Positions 47,286-59,884 of a stretch of DNA of 64,000 nucleotides are shown here, piece by piece. Below the pieces are notes generated by a model. That model had not been told where the DNA came from and made no database searches. It saw nothing but the letters and a program-made list of their open reading frames with translations. Position numbers and translations under genes: made by a program. The number at the start of each line of letters is the position of its first letter. The stretch's first letter is position 1. The stretch covers positions 116,743,866-116,807,865 of the forward strand of contig OV884011.1 in assembly GCA_930367205.1 (NCBI GenBank). The letters run 5' to 3'. The DNA is from Acanthosoma haemorrhoidale. Lineage: Eukaryota; Arthropoda; Insecta; Hemiptera; Acanthosomatidae.

Positions 47286-50200
47286 TTTTTTCTTTAGCTC
47301 TATAGTTATTGTTATAGTTAATTATCAATATTTACAAAGAATATAGGATAAGGCACCTGGGTCTATTCAAAACACAAGGGAAAATCCTAAGTCAGTTTAA
47401 ATTTAGACTTGAAGAGAGGGAATTGGCATTCTTCATTCACGATTAATAGCCGAAGGAAATTGACCTGTTTAAGAAAAGATAAACGAGCCACTTTGAAGTA
47501 TCATGTGTTGCGAGAATTCCATGTAGCTAGTCTAGGTAGTTCTCTATAAGTGACAAAAATTACAATAACATTGTAAATTACATAAGTTGATTTTGATGGA
47601 TTCACATTCATTATTATTGTAAAGTTTCTAAAGCAATTAGTATAAAATAAAAAATTGAACTTAAGCACCCTGCTTAACTTATCAGGGTACTCATAAACTA
47701 AAATAAAACATTACGTGCTGTTTGTAGTTAGGAATTTGTGAAGATATTCCCTGCTTTTTAAAAATGTGTAATTTAATGATGATTATTTCCAAAAACTGTT
47801 TAAATAAAATATTATAGTGTACATATTTGTCATACCACCAACTCTAACTCAATATAGATTATACAAATAGATATTTTAATTATTAATTAAGGAAATTGAG
47901 GACTAATATTGAAATGTTTATCATGCAATCAGTATATAACACACAAATTTTTAAGCTCAATTTTAGAATTTGATCTAATAGGTAAATAAATAGAATCAGC
48001 TAAATAACTAAGAGTTCTAGTTTTCACATTTGTTTAACATTGTTTCATTAAAACATGGAATCTGCAGATGCAAATAATAAACAAGTAATCACTATTTACT
48101 CCACTTTATAATAGATACATTGAACAGGGCACGCAATGATCATTTCCTACAAACAGTTCATTCTTTTTTTCTATTTCTATTTTGACTTATTTATACTTAA
48201 TTTACTATTTGTTGCAATTAATATACGAAAACAAAATGAATATATTTTAAACAATCACAATCTAACTTTCCAATAAATGAAAAATATAATCTACAAACAT
48301 AAAATTAAAATAAATTTACAAAATCATTAAACATTTGAAAGGTTACAGTGTTACTAAATGACAAGGAAAAACAGAATAAGTGGATTTATAATTGTTTTTT
48401 TTTTAGGTTTTTGTTGATGTTAAACAAAAAATAATACTCAGCAAATCAATTAATTATCATAGAAAAATAGTATTTTTAAATATAACTAAAACAGATAATA
48501 TGTATGATAGGAATAAATCCTTGTCATTTGCCAAGTTTTCTTAATATTTGCCCTAGATATTTTCAATTTTTTATCAAAGCTAATGGTTAATAATTCCTCA
48601 ATGGATTTTTCATTTAAGCAGCAAATTACAAAAGTTCCTGAAATTCCAGGAAATTGGTTTTACATTAGTTCATAAATTCAATTAATAATGAGCATGTACT
48701 CACTCACTCATCATATTACATTATCAGGTTATAACTATAACTAACTCTACATTAACTTTCAAACCAACTAAAATAATAACATAATAATTTTATGGGGTAT
48801 TATTTTTTGGAAATTATTCAATGCATTATAAATGTTGATCTCATCCTTAGTTTAAAACTTTACACAAGTACTCTCTCATAGTTATGAAGGAAAGAGGCTG
48901 ATTTTCAACAAATCAAGAAAATATAATGTTAAATCTCAGGATTTAAAATTTATATTTTGATTGTAACATTATAATTTTAATAATAAATAAAAAAGATGAA
49001 TAACACATAATAAATAATAACAATTTAATGAGTGTCAAACTATACTGGGCTGCAATGAGATTAATGGCTGAATCCATCATTTCAGGCATAAGATAAAAAA
49101 AATATACTCGTATATACTATGAATATGTTACAATTTAAATTGAAAAACATTTACAGTAAAAGTATTTGATTGCCACACAAAACGTAGGAAAATTACACAT
49201 TCAGACAATACTTTTAAATTATACTTTGCAGATGGGCAAATAATGTCAAAGGGTCAAATATGGGGAAAATACCTAAATAACAATATAAACACAATCTAAA
49301 TAAACAAGTCTTAGTGGTATAACAATGTTAACAACATACATACATACATTCATAGTGACATTTTGTGCTTCAAAATTGATAATTTTAAACAGTAGTTTAT
49401 TTCTGATCTTATTACCAATCCACAAGAAGTCAAACTATGTTATTTCATCAATGTAATTAACTAGTATTTATATGTACAAACATAATTGGGAATGAGAATG
49501 AAGAAGAACTGCACAGCGCACACAAGAGCTATTTTTAGTTAAATACTGTGAATCTTGATCAACATAGTTGGATGAGTGTTTACAAAATAAATTGTACTCA
49601 TGAAGAAGTATAATAGGGAGATTTATTGGAGTGTTTGGCAAATTGATGATCATCAGTTTAAATATGTAAAACAGATAACTCAAAATATTTTATCTGATCA
49701 CTAAATTGGTACTTTTAAGGGCTTTCAAGATGAAAATTATATTTTGTCTATGTATTTTCCCTACTTATTCATTGAGGAATTCCATGGCAGCCTGACAGAG
49801 GGCATTTTCAGCATGTAACATACATATTAGATGGGTGGGAGTTTTTTAGTCGGTTGGTGGTTTTGAGGGAGATTAGAAGTTGGTATGGTCTATGGTGAAG
49901 AGCAGAACCTTTTTATTGCATAAATACATTTTTATACACCTCATGGTCATGGTGTTCATACATTAATGTGGTAGATCTTCATTTTTGTTCCACTTATCAA
50001 TCTTGTTAATAAGGTCAGCATTAGTCATGCTGGAAGACTGTGACATTTAGAGTAAGATTTTTGATGTAGATCCCTAACATCCCCATAACATTTTATCCTA
50101 TTCTGTTACTAATTCATCTTTTCATTTTTCTTACTACACTATTAAGGTAAAATTTGTTTATCTTCCTTCATTGGCTTTACCACTGCTAGCCAAATCCCAT

Positions 50201-51019
50201 CTAAATATGTATATATCTATTTAAGTTATAATATGTTACATGCTTGTTGCATGTTATTTAACTTAATTAATTACGCCATGCTTAATGTCATGGTTCATGG
50301 TTAAATTTTGTAGCTGCCTGAATTTATTTTGCCTATTCTTTAATTAAGTATGTTGCTTGTACACTAGTAGACAGGTTGAGATAGCAACATTTAAAGACAA
50401 AGAACACAATATACAAGTAGAACCAGCTAATGCTATAATAAAAAATACATTAATTATTTTATCACTGTAGTATTTACAAAGGATTCAGCAAGAGACCACT
50501 ATATATATATGTGATTTGGAATTAATAACCAATGATGAATCACTAAAAAAAACTATGTAACAACAATATCATTTAAAAACTAATATCTGAGATTTTATCT
50601 TTGTTGAACTACTAGCATGCATATAAAGAGCGAAACTGAATTATAGTCCCAATATTAATTAGTATTTATCACATTCCTGATAACCTCATATAATTGGAAA
50701 ATTTCTCAATATGATTTATAAGCATGCACAATCGAAACAAATAACTATCACATTATTTATTGAAACAAAAATCCTAACAATAAACAAACAATGTATAATC
50801 ATTGTGATCAGGATTATACCAAGCAAGCTATTCGCTCTTATAACAATGAATTGTTGAACTATTTTGGAAAACTTTACAAAAACCTGCAAATCATCTAAAA
50901 AAAAATATTGATATAGCAACAGGAATTATGGAACAACTGGATTATTTCCAAATAAAAATTATTATGACCTAGTTGTTTTGTTTCCCCCAATAATTGGCTC
51001 TCCTGATTCTGGATTTACA

Positions 51020-51130
51020 CAGCATTGTTAGGAAAAATACTAGCTACACGAATAAAGAAGTATCTTGAAGAAAATGAAGGTTATTACCTATCAATCAAGG
51101 GTCAAGGGAATCTTTACCTCTGTCGAGAGT
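51020..51130 (+). mobile_element. Possible LINE RT scrap
   Basis: Open translation ALLGKILATRIKKYLEENEG resembles the RT segment L.T.GK..E..I..R...YLE of LINEs. Short and isolated. Confidence 0.3.
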
Positions 51131-52379
51131 GTAGGTACTCTTTAAGCACTACAGATTTGTTTTAATTTAGAATATCTTCCAAGAACCTTAAAATAAGTAG
51201 GTAACTGATACTGGTTTGGCTGTATGTATTCCTGAGAGTTCAGAAACTTTCTTATAATAGTATGTACGAGTATAATAACACATTGACAAGTTGAGAAATG
51301 CTTAGTTATATTCACATTTCATTTGGAATGGGGACAATAATAATAACAATAATAATGTTTATCACCAGAACTCCTAAACCATATTTACAAGTTACATTTA
51401 CAAGTTCATAAGTCCTCAGATAAATTGTACAAATTCACAACCATGTTTTAAAAGAAAAACACATCAAGGTAGAGGTATATTGTAAAATAATTAGGGGAAA
51501 TAATACTGTCATGCTTTAACATTATGCTCAACAGTCATTCCAATGTTAAATAAATTCTTATTGTTTTTTTTTCCAAGACAAAATTGTAAAAGTCCTGTTC
51601 CCAGGCTCATCCTAGTCTTATAACAAACTTACATTCACAAAGCATTAACATAGAAAAAGGTACACTGCTCTCTTCTATAACGTGAGGGATGCGTTCCTCT
51701 AAAGTTCTACCTATATAATTCAAATCCGCATCACAGAAGGTCCTGAGAGGAAAAGATTGCTTTTTATGGACTTTATACTAACTAAAGCATCACTACTAAT
51801 ATTACCTTATTAACAAATAAAACAATATGTCAAGGCTGCAGGGTATGAGTTTTGTACTGATTCTTGAAGTTTCTCATTGTTTTTCTGAATTGCTTTTTTA
51901 AAAGTCGTTTTATTCAGTAAAGCAGTGCCATGGTTGAAATTAATTTTTCTTTTTAAACTCAAAATACATCTTAGTTAGAATAAAATGTGTTTCTTATATA
52001 GTAAAATTATTTTTAAACATTCAAGATCAAATAAGTGTGTCACAAGATAACATGATTTTTGTCTCACAAGTACCAATAGTTGTACTTAATGCAGTTTTTA
52101 TTCTGTCTTCAAATATGTACTTGGAATTTCTCATTCTATCACACACAGTTTTCATTTTTTGATTATTTTAATTTTTTTAAATATTTAAAAACATTTTTTC
52201 ATCCATTTGTCCATTGGCAAGTAAAAGCTCCTAGAACTTACTCCATAAGTAAAAAAAGTCTTATGAACTTTATTTTGGGTTTAAAGTCGGGGACCGAACT
52301 AGGGCCTGGGCCCCACATATCTGTTGTTTTTCGTGTTCTAAGCTTCCCACTGGATGGAAAAATGGCACACTCCACATGC

Positions 52380-53292
52380 CATTTGCTATCGGAACCCAAA
52401 GATCACTGTTCCATTATTTCTGCTTAGCAAACATTAAAGGGATTACATCAAAACAAAAAAAATCAGACTCTGAAGAATTACCCGTACCAAATCCTCCAGA
52501 ACCTGTGTTATTAGATGAAGAGATCTCAGAGTCTGATAGGAGTAAGGAAGAAAAAGAAACAGATCCTGACGATACAACTATTGAACAAAGCAGTTCATCT
52601 GAGCCTCATTTACTGATTCAAGGAAATCTTGATGCTCTCATACAAGTCATCCAAAAAACAGGTAAAAGGATGGACTCTTCTTCAAAAGAATACAAAGATA
52701 TGTACTTATTGTAATCGTCATTCTGAATTTAAAGACTATTTTTCTGAAGAAAATGGCTTAGTGTAAAAATGACATTTCTTATCTTATGGAGACACTTTGT
52801 AATGAACATAACCCAACAGAATTGAATCATTGATTCCTTTAAACTTAGTTTAAAGCTGTGCTTTGTCATAACGGCAATAAATTTCCATTAGTACCTACCT
52901 ATGGCTCACTCTGCAAGTGTGTAAGAAACATGAATCCTTTAAATTTATATTAGAAAAGTTTCAATATGCAATGTATGAATTGAGTATCAACATGCTGAAA
53001 ATTATTGTGATATTGTCAATGCTCTTATAATGTATACACATTTGGGACATAATATGTCCTTAAAAGTACACTACATACCTGCACACGCACCTAGATTTCT
53101 TCCTAGAAAGTCTTGGCAAAGTGAGCAATGAGCACGAGGAAGGAACACTTTCATCAAAAGATTTCAACTGGTGAAAAGAGGCATCAAGGCAAAAAATGGA
53201 ATCCTAATATGCTGGCCAATTATTGTTGGACCATCAAGAGGAATGCTCCACAAGTGAAATATAGCAGAAAATCGTCATTTCTCACTTTCTAG
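52380..53292 (+). pseudogene. Decayed copy of an uncharacterised multicopy animal ORF family
   Basis: The translation follows, in order, a protein family I know as uncharacterised repeated ORFs in insects, cnidarians and other animals. Segments seen: YFCLANIKGITSKQKK (52420), EELPVPNPPEPVLLDEE (52470), EPHLLIQGNLDALI (52600), METLCNEHNPTE (52785), AVLCHNGNKFPLVP-like (52855), NMSLKVHY (53055), HLDFFLESLGKVSNEH (53090), FHQKISTGEKRHQGKKWNPN (53155) and MLANYCWT (53210). The middle block (CFLCLWDSR, GLMK in the family) is deleted. Stops and frameshifts are frequent. The family behaves like a transposon-borne gene, but its mechanism is not established. It is not a functional gene here. Confidence 0.6.
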
Positions 53293-54505
53293 ATGAGCCA
53301 AATGTTTGAATATTGTGTAGTTAAGAATGCAGAGAGTATTAAAATGTTTGAAATTATAAATGTCTGTCTCTTGGAAACCTTGCATAATGGGGAAAAACCG
53401 ATATCATATTTGAATTCAGGAGAAAAAATAATATCAGAATCACAAATTTTTCTTGAGACAAAAAAAAAATCTTTTTTGTTCCCCAGCAATCTCTGTCACA
53501 ACCTATAACCTTGCAGCACCCTATGGCAAGCAAATCGAGATTATTCCAAACATATTTATTATACCAACTAGTATTACAACCAAATCTTGAACCATTGTGA
53601 TAGAATATTAAGTGTTAAGTGCTCATTTTTCCTTAATTTTATTTCTGGCCATACAGAACATTAATAAAATCCCCATTCTTGGATAAAGGTTTCTAAGAAA
53701 AATGCTTTCCACAAAAATAGTTCCAGGGTGGAGAGAGTTCAAGAGAAATCTGTGTTACAACAGGAAAACTGCATATTATAGAAATTCCATAGGAGTAAAA
53801 CAAAATCAGTATATCATTAAATATATGTTATAAGAGGGATCAGTGTACATTTTACTAACACAAATTAAAAAAAGGATACAAATATAAAATAAACATAATT
53901 CAATTAAAAATCAAAGAAAGGATTGTACAAACTTTGATAAAAATAAATCAATCCTTGATTTTAAAACATTGTAACATATTAATAATTCTAGCTTAGGACT
54001 AAAATAATGCTATACTTCATTGTTAAAAAAAAATTCAATAACAAATTAATGAAATGTCATTTCAATGCTTCTATAAATTTTATTTTGGTCCCTACACTTT
54101 GTGTAAAGATCACTCCATATAATTACCATATATATCGAAGAAAATTCAAGAATCACACAGAGAAATGTCAAAAATCACAAAGAAAAGTCATACTAAACAT
54201 GCCCCATAGTTTTTCACTACCAGCATTTCTAATAAAAAAAACATCTCTTTAAGGTATCTTGATTATGTATAAATATTATAAGTAATCAGCTACAAAGTTA
54301 GGGATTCCAAATAGACAATAACAGTTAACAGTTTTGTTTGTACAGTCTTCTATATAAATATAATATAAAAGTTGAATAAATTCTAATTTACCCTAACTAC
54401 ATTAAAATCTATGACTAATTTAAGACATTATCATAAATTCTTGATATCTAGTAACACTGTAACAGATTAGTCACCTATGATGTAATTGATATAAAAACTT
54501 TGACG

Positions 54506-54621
54506 CTATGGGGTTCTTTTTCCAGGTCTTGGAGATGGATTAGCTGGAGCACTTCCTGTTGCCTGGAGCATTAGCGGTTGGCCAAAAGGCCTGGTACCAG
54601 ATGCGTAAGTCAATTGTTCAG
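54506..54621 (-). CDS. Terminal coding exon, probably alternative last exon of Stac
   Basis: Acceptor CTATTTTTAG, then 2 nt and 37 codons (EQLTYASGTRPFGQPLMLQA, then TGSAPANPSPRPGKRTP), then TAG at 54506-54508. The start phase matches the end phase of the exon at 55555-55647. The tail is Pro/Gly/Ser-rich and positively charged at the end. The family was not recognised. It may be an alternative last exon giving a short Stac isoform, or the end of an independent gene. The opposite strand also shows splice-like signals (acceptor at 54525, donor GTAAGT at 54605), so the strand call is not certain. Confidence 0.5.
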
Positions 54622-55554
54622 CTAAAAATAGGTCACCCATAAGTTCAAACAATGACAATTTTGAGTCACTTTCACTCAGAATTTAGTCTTGTTAGTGTAA
54701 CTTCTTCCAGATCAAATGTGTGAGTTATGAGAAGATTATACTAATGAAAAATCAAACTATAAATCGATTGTTTATTATCAAACTCAATTGATATACAGCT
54801 GACAAAAATTAGTATGGTTCAGGCACCTAGTAAATTGTAAGTAGGTATTCCCGTGGATAATTAATAATAATTAAATCCCATAAACAATGTTAGAGAGTAA
54901 TCTTGATAACAAAATCAAACATTAGTAGATATAAATAAGTAGGTGGAACGAGTTCAATAGGTTCTAAATCGGAGGAAAAATATAAGATAGAAAAACTAAT
55001 TAAATTGTTATTTCCTTTTAGTATTGTGATGCTGATTTCTAAAATTAAAGGAAAGTGTAGGACACCAACGGTTACTGTTAAAAAAGGATAACCAATTAAT
55101 CTGTCATCACATTTTATTTTAAGCGAAAAACTGAATGCATTATATACAATGTTTCTGACACAACAAACATACTCAGGGATCTAGCAGTGTCCATGCGTTT
55201 GCTAAGTAGAGGGTGTCAAACATTTTAAAAACAAATACCTGAACTTGTTAAAAAATTTCTCGCCATAACTGAAAACAAACAATTATGATAAACTTATTTA
55301 TTTATAAAATTTTAATTCCAAGGATTTATTATCACTCTTTTCACATTAACAAATAATATTAAAAGTACTAAGAGTTCATTTCTTGGAATATTCCTGTTAA
55401 AAAGTTTTCATAAGATTCGGATAGGAGATAACTTATTAGTTTAAACTGCTTATAAAAACAAAAATTATCTAGTTTGACACCCCTAAAATGGAAAGGCCAT
55501 GCAGTCTTTCCTGATTGGGCCATGGGTTCACACAAATAAAAAAAAATATTTTAC

Positions 55555-55647
55555 TTTCAGGCAATGATGCCGCTCTGTCCTGTGACTTTGAACCAAACAT
55601 AAATAACCTCATTCCACCAAGTCTCTTACGCCGGTGACCACCATAAT
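55555..55647 (-). CDS. Coding exon, phase 1-1, probably upstream Stac exon
   Basis: 93 nt between acceptor ATTTTATAG and donor GTAAAAT. Encodes YGGHRRKRLGGMRLFMFGSK then SQDRAASLPE. Its end phase (1) fits both the exon at 54506-54621 and the Stac exon at 41516-41572. This would allow splicing either to the short terminal exon or onward to the SH3 exons. No domain was recognised. Membership of Stac is inferred from strand, phase and lack of another gene. Confidence 0.55.
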
Positions 55648-56900
55648 CTATAAAATTTTTGAAATTTACAGTATTTTCTTTAAAAAGGCACTTTTTTAAA
55701 ATGAAATTTGAACATTTCATAATGCAATTATATAACAAATACACTAGAAATTACTTTTAAAAACTATTAAATTGCAAACTGTAAATGAAATTTATTATAA
55801 AAATTTCATTTGACAACCAATGAAAACAAATGATGAAAAACAATTTACAGCAAATTAAAAAAAAGTCCCTCCAAGGATGCAACAGTTTAAAAAATAAAAT
55901 TTACAATTGCAATTTAAAATAATATTTTTTCTTCCAAGATAGAAATAAATAAATTTCAGAATTTATAACAATGAAGCATCTTTTAAAATTTAAGAAAATT
56001 GTTTGAATAATCATCTGTAAAGAACCTTTGAAATACTGAAAGAAAATTGAAAAGAAATTACTTATTTCTAGCTTGATTTAGTCATAGATAATCAAAATTC
56101 ATTAAAAAAAAATAATCTATAATGCTTCTGTTGAACATCTGTAAAAGTGTATTTGTTGTATAAGGATTGTTTAAGTTTCTTAACAAGTTAACAATCCTGT
56201 TAAATGACATTGTCACATTTGAAGAATCAACCATAATATAAAATACTTGAATGGTTTCTAGTTGGTAGTAATGTTAGGATGTTTTTATGAATTTACTAGT
56301 AGTAATAGAAAAACTCTTTGCAAAGAAACAAAGCAGGATAGATTTATCGAGAACTCCAATTTTGAGAATATTAATAAAATTAGTATTTTTTATATGAACT
56401 AAATTTACTAAACACAAATTTCAATTTCTTCTTCTAAACCAAATTGAGATGAAATTTTTTTTTTATGCTTATGTTATTTGTTTGCTATATTCTTTTTATG
56501 GTTAAATTATTTCTAGTTAAATTATTTAGATGAATCTCATTTCTTTGAGTTTCTAAATAAGTTCTAGTTCATTACTTCTGTTTACTTATTTTGGCATTCT
56601 AAACATTCTTTATTTTTATTAGAACATGAATACTGAAATGAATTCTGAGCTCAACATAAGCTTAAAAACAAGATAAATGATATATACTAACTAAAATAAT
56701 ATATTATGAATTAATTGGTCAAATCTCTTACTCAATGAACAGGGGCAATGGAAATGCTCACTTCATTATTGTTGTCTGAAAATTCACTAACATAACCATG
56801 AAAAAAGAATGGAAGAAAAATTATGCTTATACTTGTCTAGGTAAAAACTAATAATTTAATTTTGAATATTGATACAGCAATATCATGCTTATGTTTATTG
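55648..56900. other. AT-rich region left of piggyBac
   Basis: No exon or transposon recognised. Confidence 0.6.
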
Positions 56901-57257
56901 TTAACACATTTAGCGCCAGCCCCGTGAAAACCCGGGCGGGATTCTGAGTCTATCTCTTTAGCGGTGGCCCCGTGACAATGCGGGAATCTGAGTCTATTAC
57001 TTGAGCGCCAGCCCCATGATGTGGAATTTTTTTTGTTGGTATGGGTGTCTTACACATTGATTTGCATTCACTTGTCATGGTTAAGTCGATCTTCAATTGT
57101 TATACTCTAAAAACAAAATGTGTATGATGGTTCAGAAACAACCCAAGCAAGAATCACTCTCGAGCAGTGTATTCTGAAAAAGTATATCTTTCGTACGCTT
57201 ACGCTGTTGGTTGAATAGTATAAGTCTTATTATTCTGTACCTTTTTACCCATATAAT

Positions 57258-58880
57258 ATGAGTGAAATTATTAATGAGTATATTGCTGGCTCTTTATCAG
57301 ATTATTAGATACATTCAGAAGATTCTGATATAGAATTCGAGGACAGTGATAGTGATGTGGGTCCAAGGAGAAGATCAAGAACTGTTCCATTACAGTATTC
57401 GAGTGATTCCGATGATTCCAGTGATTGTGAAATGTCCACAGAATCGCATGGTTACAGTGAATTATGGCCAGATGTCGATAAAATTCCTAACATACCAGAT
57501 TTTACTGGTAAACCCGGTACAAAGATGTTTCCTACAGATAAGAAAAGTGTAAAAGAAGTCATCAAATTGTTTATTGGCAATGATTTGATTCAATTAATGG
57601 TAAATAAATCCAACATCTATTACCAGCAAAATAAGGACAGGAGTGAGGAGAAGAAAATGTCTAAGTGGAATGATATTACTCTAGCCGAGATGAAAAAATT
57701 TCTTAGCATGATTTTAATGATGGGCCAGGTAAAGAAAGATGTAAAAGATGATTACTGGTCCTCAGAGTTTTATACAAAAACCCCATCGTTCTCTACTATA
57801 ATGCCACGTAACAGATTTTGCCAGATTTGGAGCATGTGGCATTTTTTGAACAATCAAACAATAACCGGTTCTAATAAGCTCGAGAAGATTCAGCCCATAC
57901 TCTGCTATTTATTAAATAGATTTAAATTGGTATACAAGTCTAGGAAAGAACTTTTGCTTGATGAATCCATTATTCTATGGCGTGGAAAATTATCTATAAA
58001 AACATACAATCTATATAATAATAAAGTACAGCCTACTTTGCTGTATGTTATGTGTTAGAAGTAGATATATTTCAAACATGGAAATATACTGTGTGGAGAG
58101 CATAAAATTGGACCAGGCCAGAATGTCAATACTTGATAAAAATACATGTTTGGGCTATCACGTATAAATGGACAATTATTATAACAACATTCATACCGCA
58201 GAATTGCTGATGAAAAATGGTACAATTAAAGCAAATAGAGGTGTTTAGGTTAGTCTTTAAAGCATTTCAGATTGAAAACTAGAGAATATGCATTTAAAAG
58301 AAAAGGTGAAATTTTAGTACAGGCGTGGAAGGCAAAACATAAAATTGTATACATAGTTTCTACAATACATTCCGGAGAATTAACAAAAATGAAAGAAATA
58401 GACTGGAAAGCGAAAAAAAGAAATTATAAAACTTACAATTATATAATGGGTGTAGATTTGGTAGACCAGTATTTATCATATAATTCCATCTTGAGAAAAA
58501 CAGTGAAGTGGACACAGAAGACGGTATTGTTTCTTTTAAATTGCTCAATGTTTAATGCATTTAAATTATATATTGAGTTCAATGGCAACATTATAAAATA
58601 TAAAAAAAATTTACAGGGTGTTCTTGGATCGAGGAATTCGCAAATACTCAAAATGTATCAAATGATACTTCTAGTACTTCTGATTCTAATACTTCAAGTA
58701 CTTCTGTACTTGTTCCTGGAAGTTTACATACTACCCAACAAACAACAAACCAATATATACGACATTCGTGTAAAATTTGCTCTGCTAGTAAAAAAAGAAG
58801 CGAGAATAGCTTTATGTGTGCTGAATCTTAGTAGCCTTACATCTTGGACAATGTTTCGGAAAATACCATACTTGCCTTAA
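57258..58880 (+). pseudogene. piggyBac transposase (broken by stops and frameshifts)
   Basis: ATG at 57258 (MSEIINEYIAGS) is followed by an in-frame TAG at 57306. The frame then reads an acidic N-terminus (SSDSDDSSDCE), IPDFTGKPG, and the DDE_Tnp_1_7 core to 58058. Catalytic boxes seen are LLLDESIILWRG near 57955 (first Asp), MDNYYNN near 58168 (second Asp, in another frame) and GVDLVDQ near 58450 (third Asp, in the frame 58272-58880). Remnants of the C-terminal Cys-rich domain (SCKICSASKKRSE) lie near 58768, again frame-shifted. Three or more lesions prevent a full product, but all catalytic residues are still legible, so decay is recent. Confidence 0.93.
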
Positions 58881-58908
58881 ATGTTAATATTTTTATTTTC
58901 TGTTTATG

Positions 58909-58970
<62 letters not shown>
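58909..58970. repeat. (TA)n microsatellite inside piggyBac
   Basis: About 31 TA units between the transposase remnant and the right end. Confidence 0.98.
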
Positions 58971-58973
<3 letters not shown>

Positions 58974-59434
58974 ATAATCCACCATAAAGTAAAAAAACTG
59001 TATTTATTTCTATAATTATAAATTAAAAATTATGATTTTGTTTCTAATTTTCATTTCCCTTAAATTGTATATGATGAATATGTAATCCAAATGTACTATT
59101 TTATGAAAATGTATAATGTTTTAAATATTTTTATAAGCTACTCATTTATCAGAAACAAGCGAATGAGGCTGGTGTTTGGGGTTTAAGTAGCCGATAAATT
59201 GCCGGCGCTCCGGCTTTAAATGTCTCATATGCCGCCGGCGCTCAGGCTTTTAATGTCTCTTATGCTGCTGGCCCTCAATGTGTTCATATAAATATTGCAA
59301 GAGTTGTTACTGATGGTTTGGTTAGGGATGGGTCGTTTCAGGTCAACTCAACACACTTTACAAACCTCATCATCTCAGTTTTTTATAAAATTTTGCTGAG
59401 GTACATCCTTGATTTTTCGTAAATATTGATTAAG

Positions 59435-59578
59435 CTTGATTTTTCATAAATATCATGTATTTAATTTACCCGAATAACACAAGAATGCTAATTTTTACAA
59501 TTCCATGAAACTAAATATGAACACTAACCTATAGAAGTGATTTAGAACAATACTAACTAACGATGGAATTAATTTAAA
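59435..59578 (+). repeat. Direct repeat, copy 1
   Basis: About 144 bp, nearly identical to 59741-59884 (about three differences by eye). Includes ATCATGTATTTAATTTACC and GAAGTGATTTAGAACAATAC. Not recognised as a known element. Confidence 0.93.
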
Positions 59579-59740
59579 TGTAGACTGGAAAAAATATCGA
59601 TATTAACTTTTTGAATTATAACCATGCATGTAAAGCTTTAACAAATTTGTCCAAAAACTGCAAATGGGAATTTTTGGGAATTTTCTGTGGTATACAATTT
59701 GGGTTGATCTGGGCTCACTGTTATAAAAATTTAAATTTAG

Positions 59741-59884
59741 CTTGTTTTTCATAAATATCATGTATTTAATTTACCTGAATAACACAAGAATGCTAATTTT
59801 TACAATTCCATGAAACTAAATATGAACACTAACCTCTAGAAGTGATTTAGAACAATACTAACTAACGATGGAATTAATTTAAAA
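59741..59884 (+). repeat. Direct repeat, copy 2
   Basis: Second copy in the same orientation, 306 bp downstream. The 162-bp spacer and the outer flanks are not repeated, so it is not a simple tandem array. Confidence 0.93.

Larger units (their letters stand above)
41573..52379. other. Long intronic or intergenic AT-rich region
   Basis: Apart from the scraps listed separately (43415, 43478, 46105, 47175, 51020), no exon, RNA gene or intact transposon was recognised. The missing Stac C1-domain exons could lie here or beyond the window. Confidence 0.5.
56905..59282 (+). mobile_element. piggyBac-superfamily DNA transposon, nearly complete, inactive
   Basis: 2,378 bp flanked by TTAA (56901-56904) and TTCA (59283-59286), the expected TTAA duplication with one mutation. 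The terminal inverted repeats are CACATTTAGCGCCAGC on the left and, on the right in reverse complement, CACATTGAGGGCCAGC (14 of 16). Both ends carry GC-rich subterminal tandem motifs: GCGGGATTCTGAGTCTAT-type on the left (56936-57000), and CCGGCGCTC..GCTTTAAATGTCTC-type on the right (59203-59260). Inside is one transposase gene on the plus strand, with an (AT)n tract after it. Confidence 0.95.

Noticed and set aside
51660..51760. Tigger-like sequence (TAACGTGAGGGATGCGTTCC, AATCCGCATCA)
   Set aside because: The resemblance to mariner/Tigger non-coding sequence is suggestive but too short to call.
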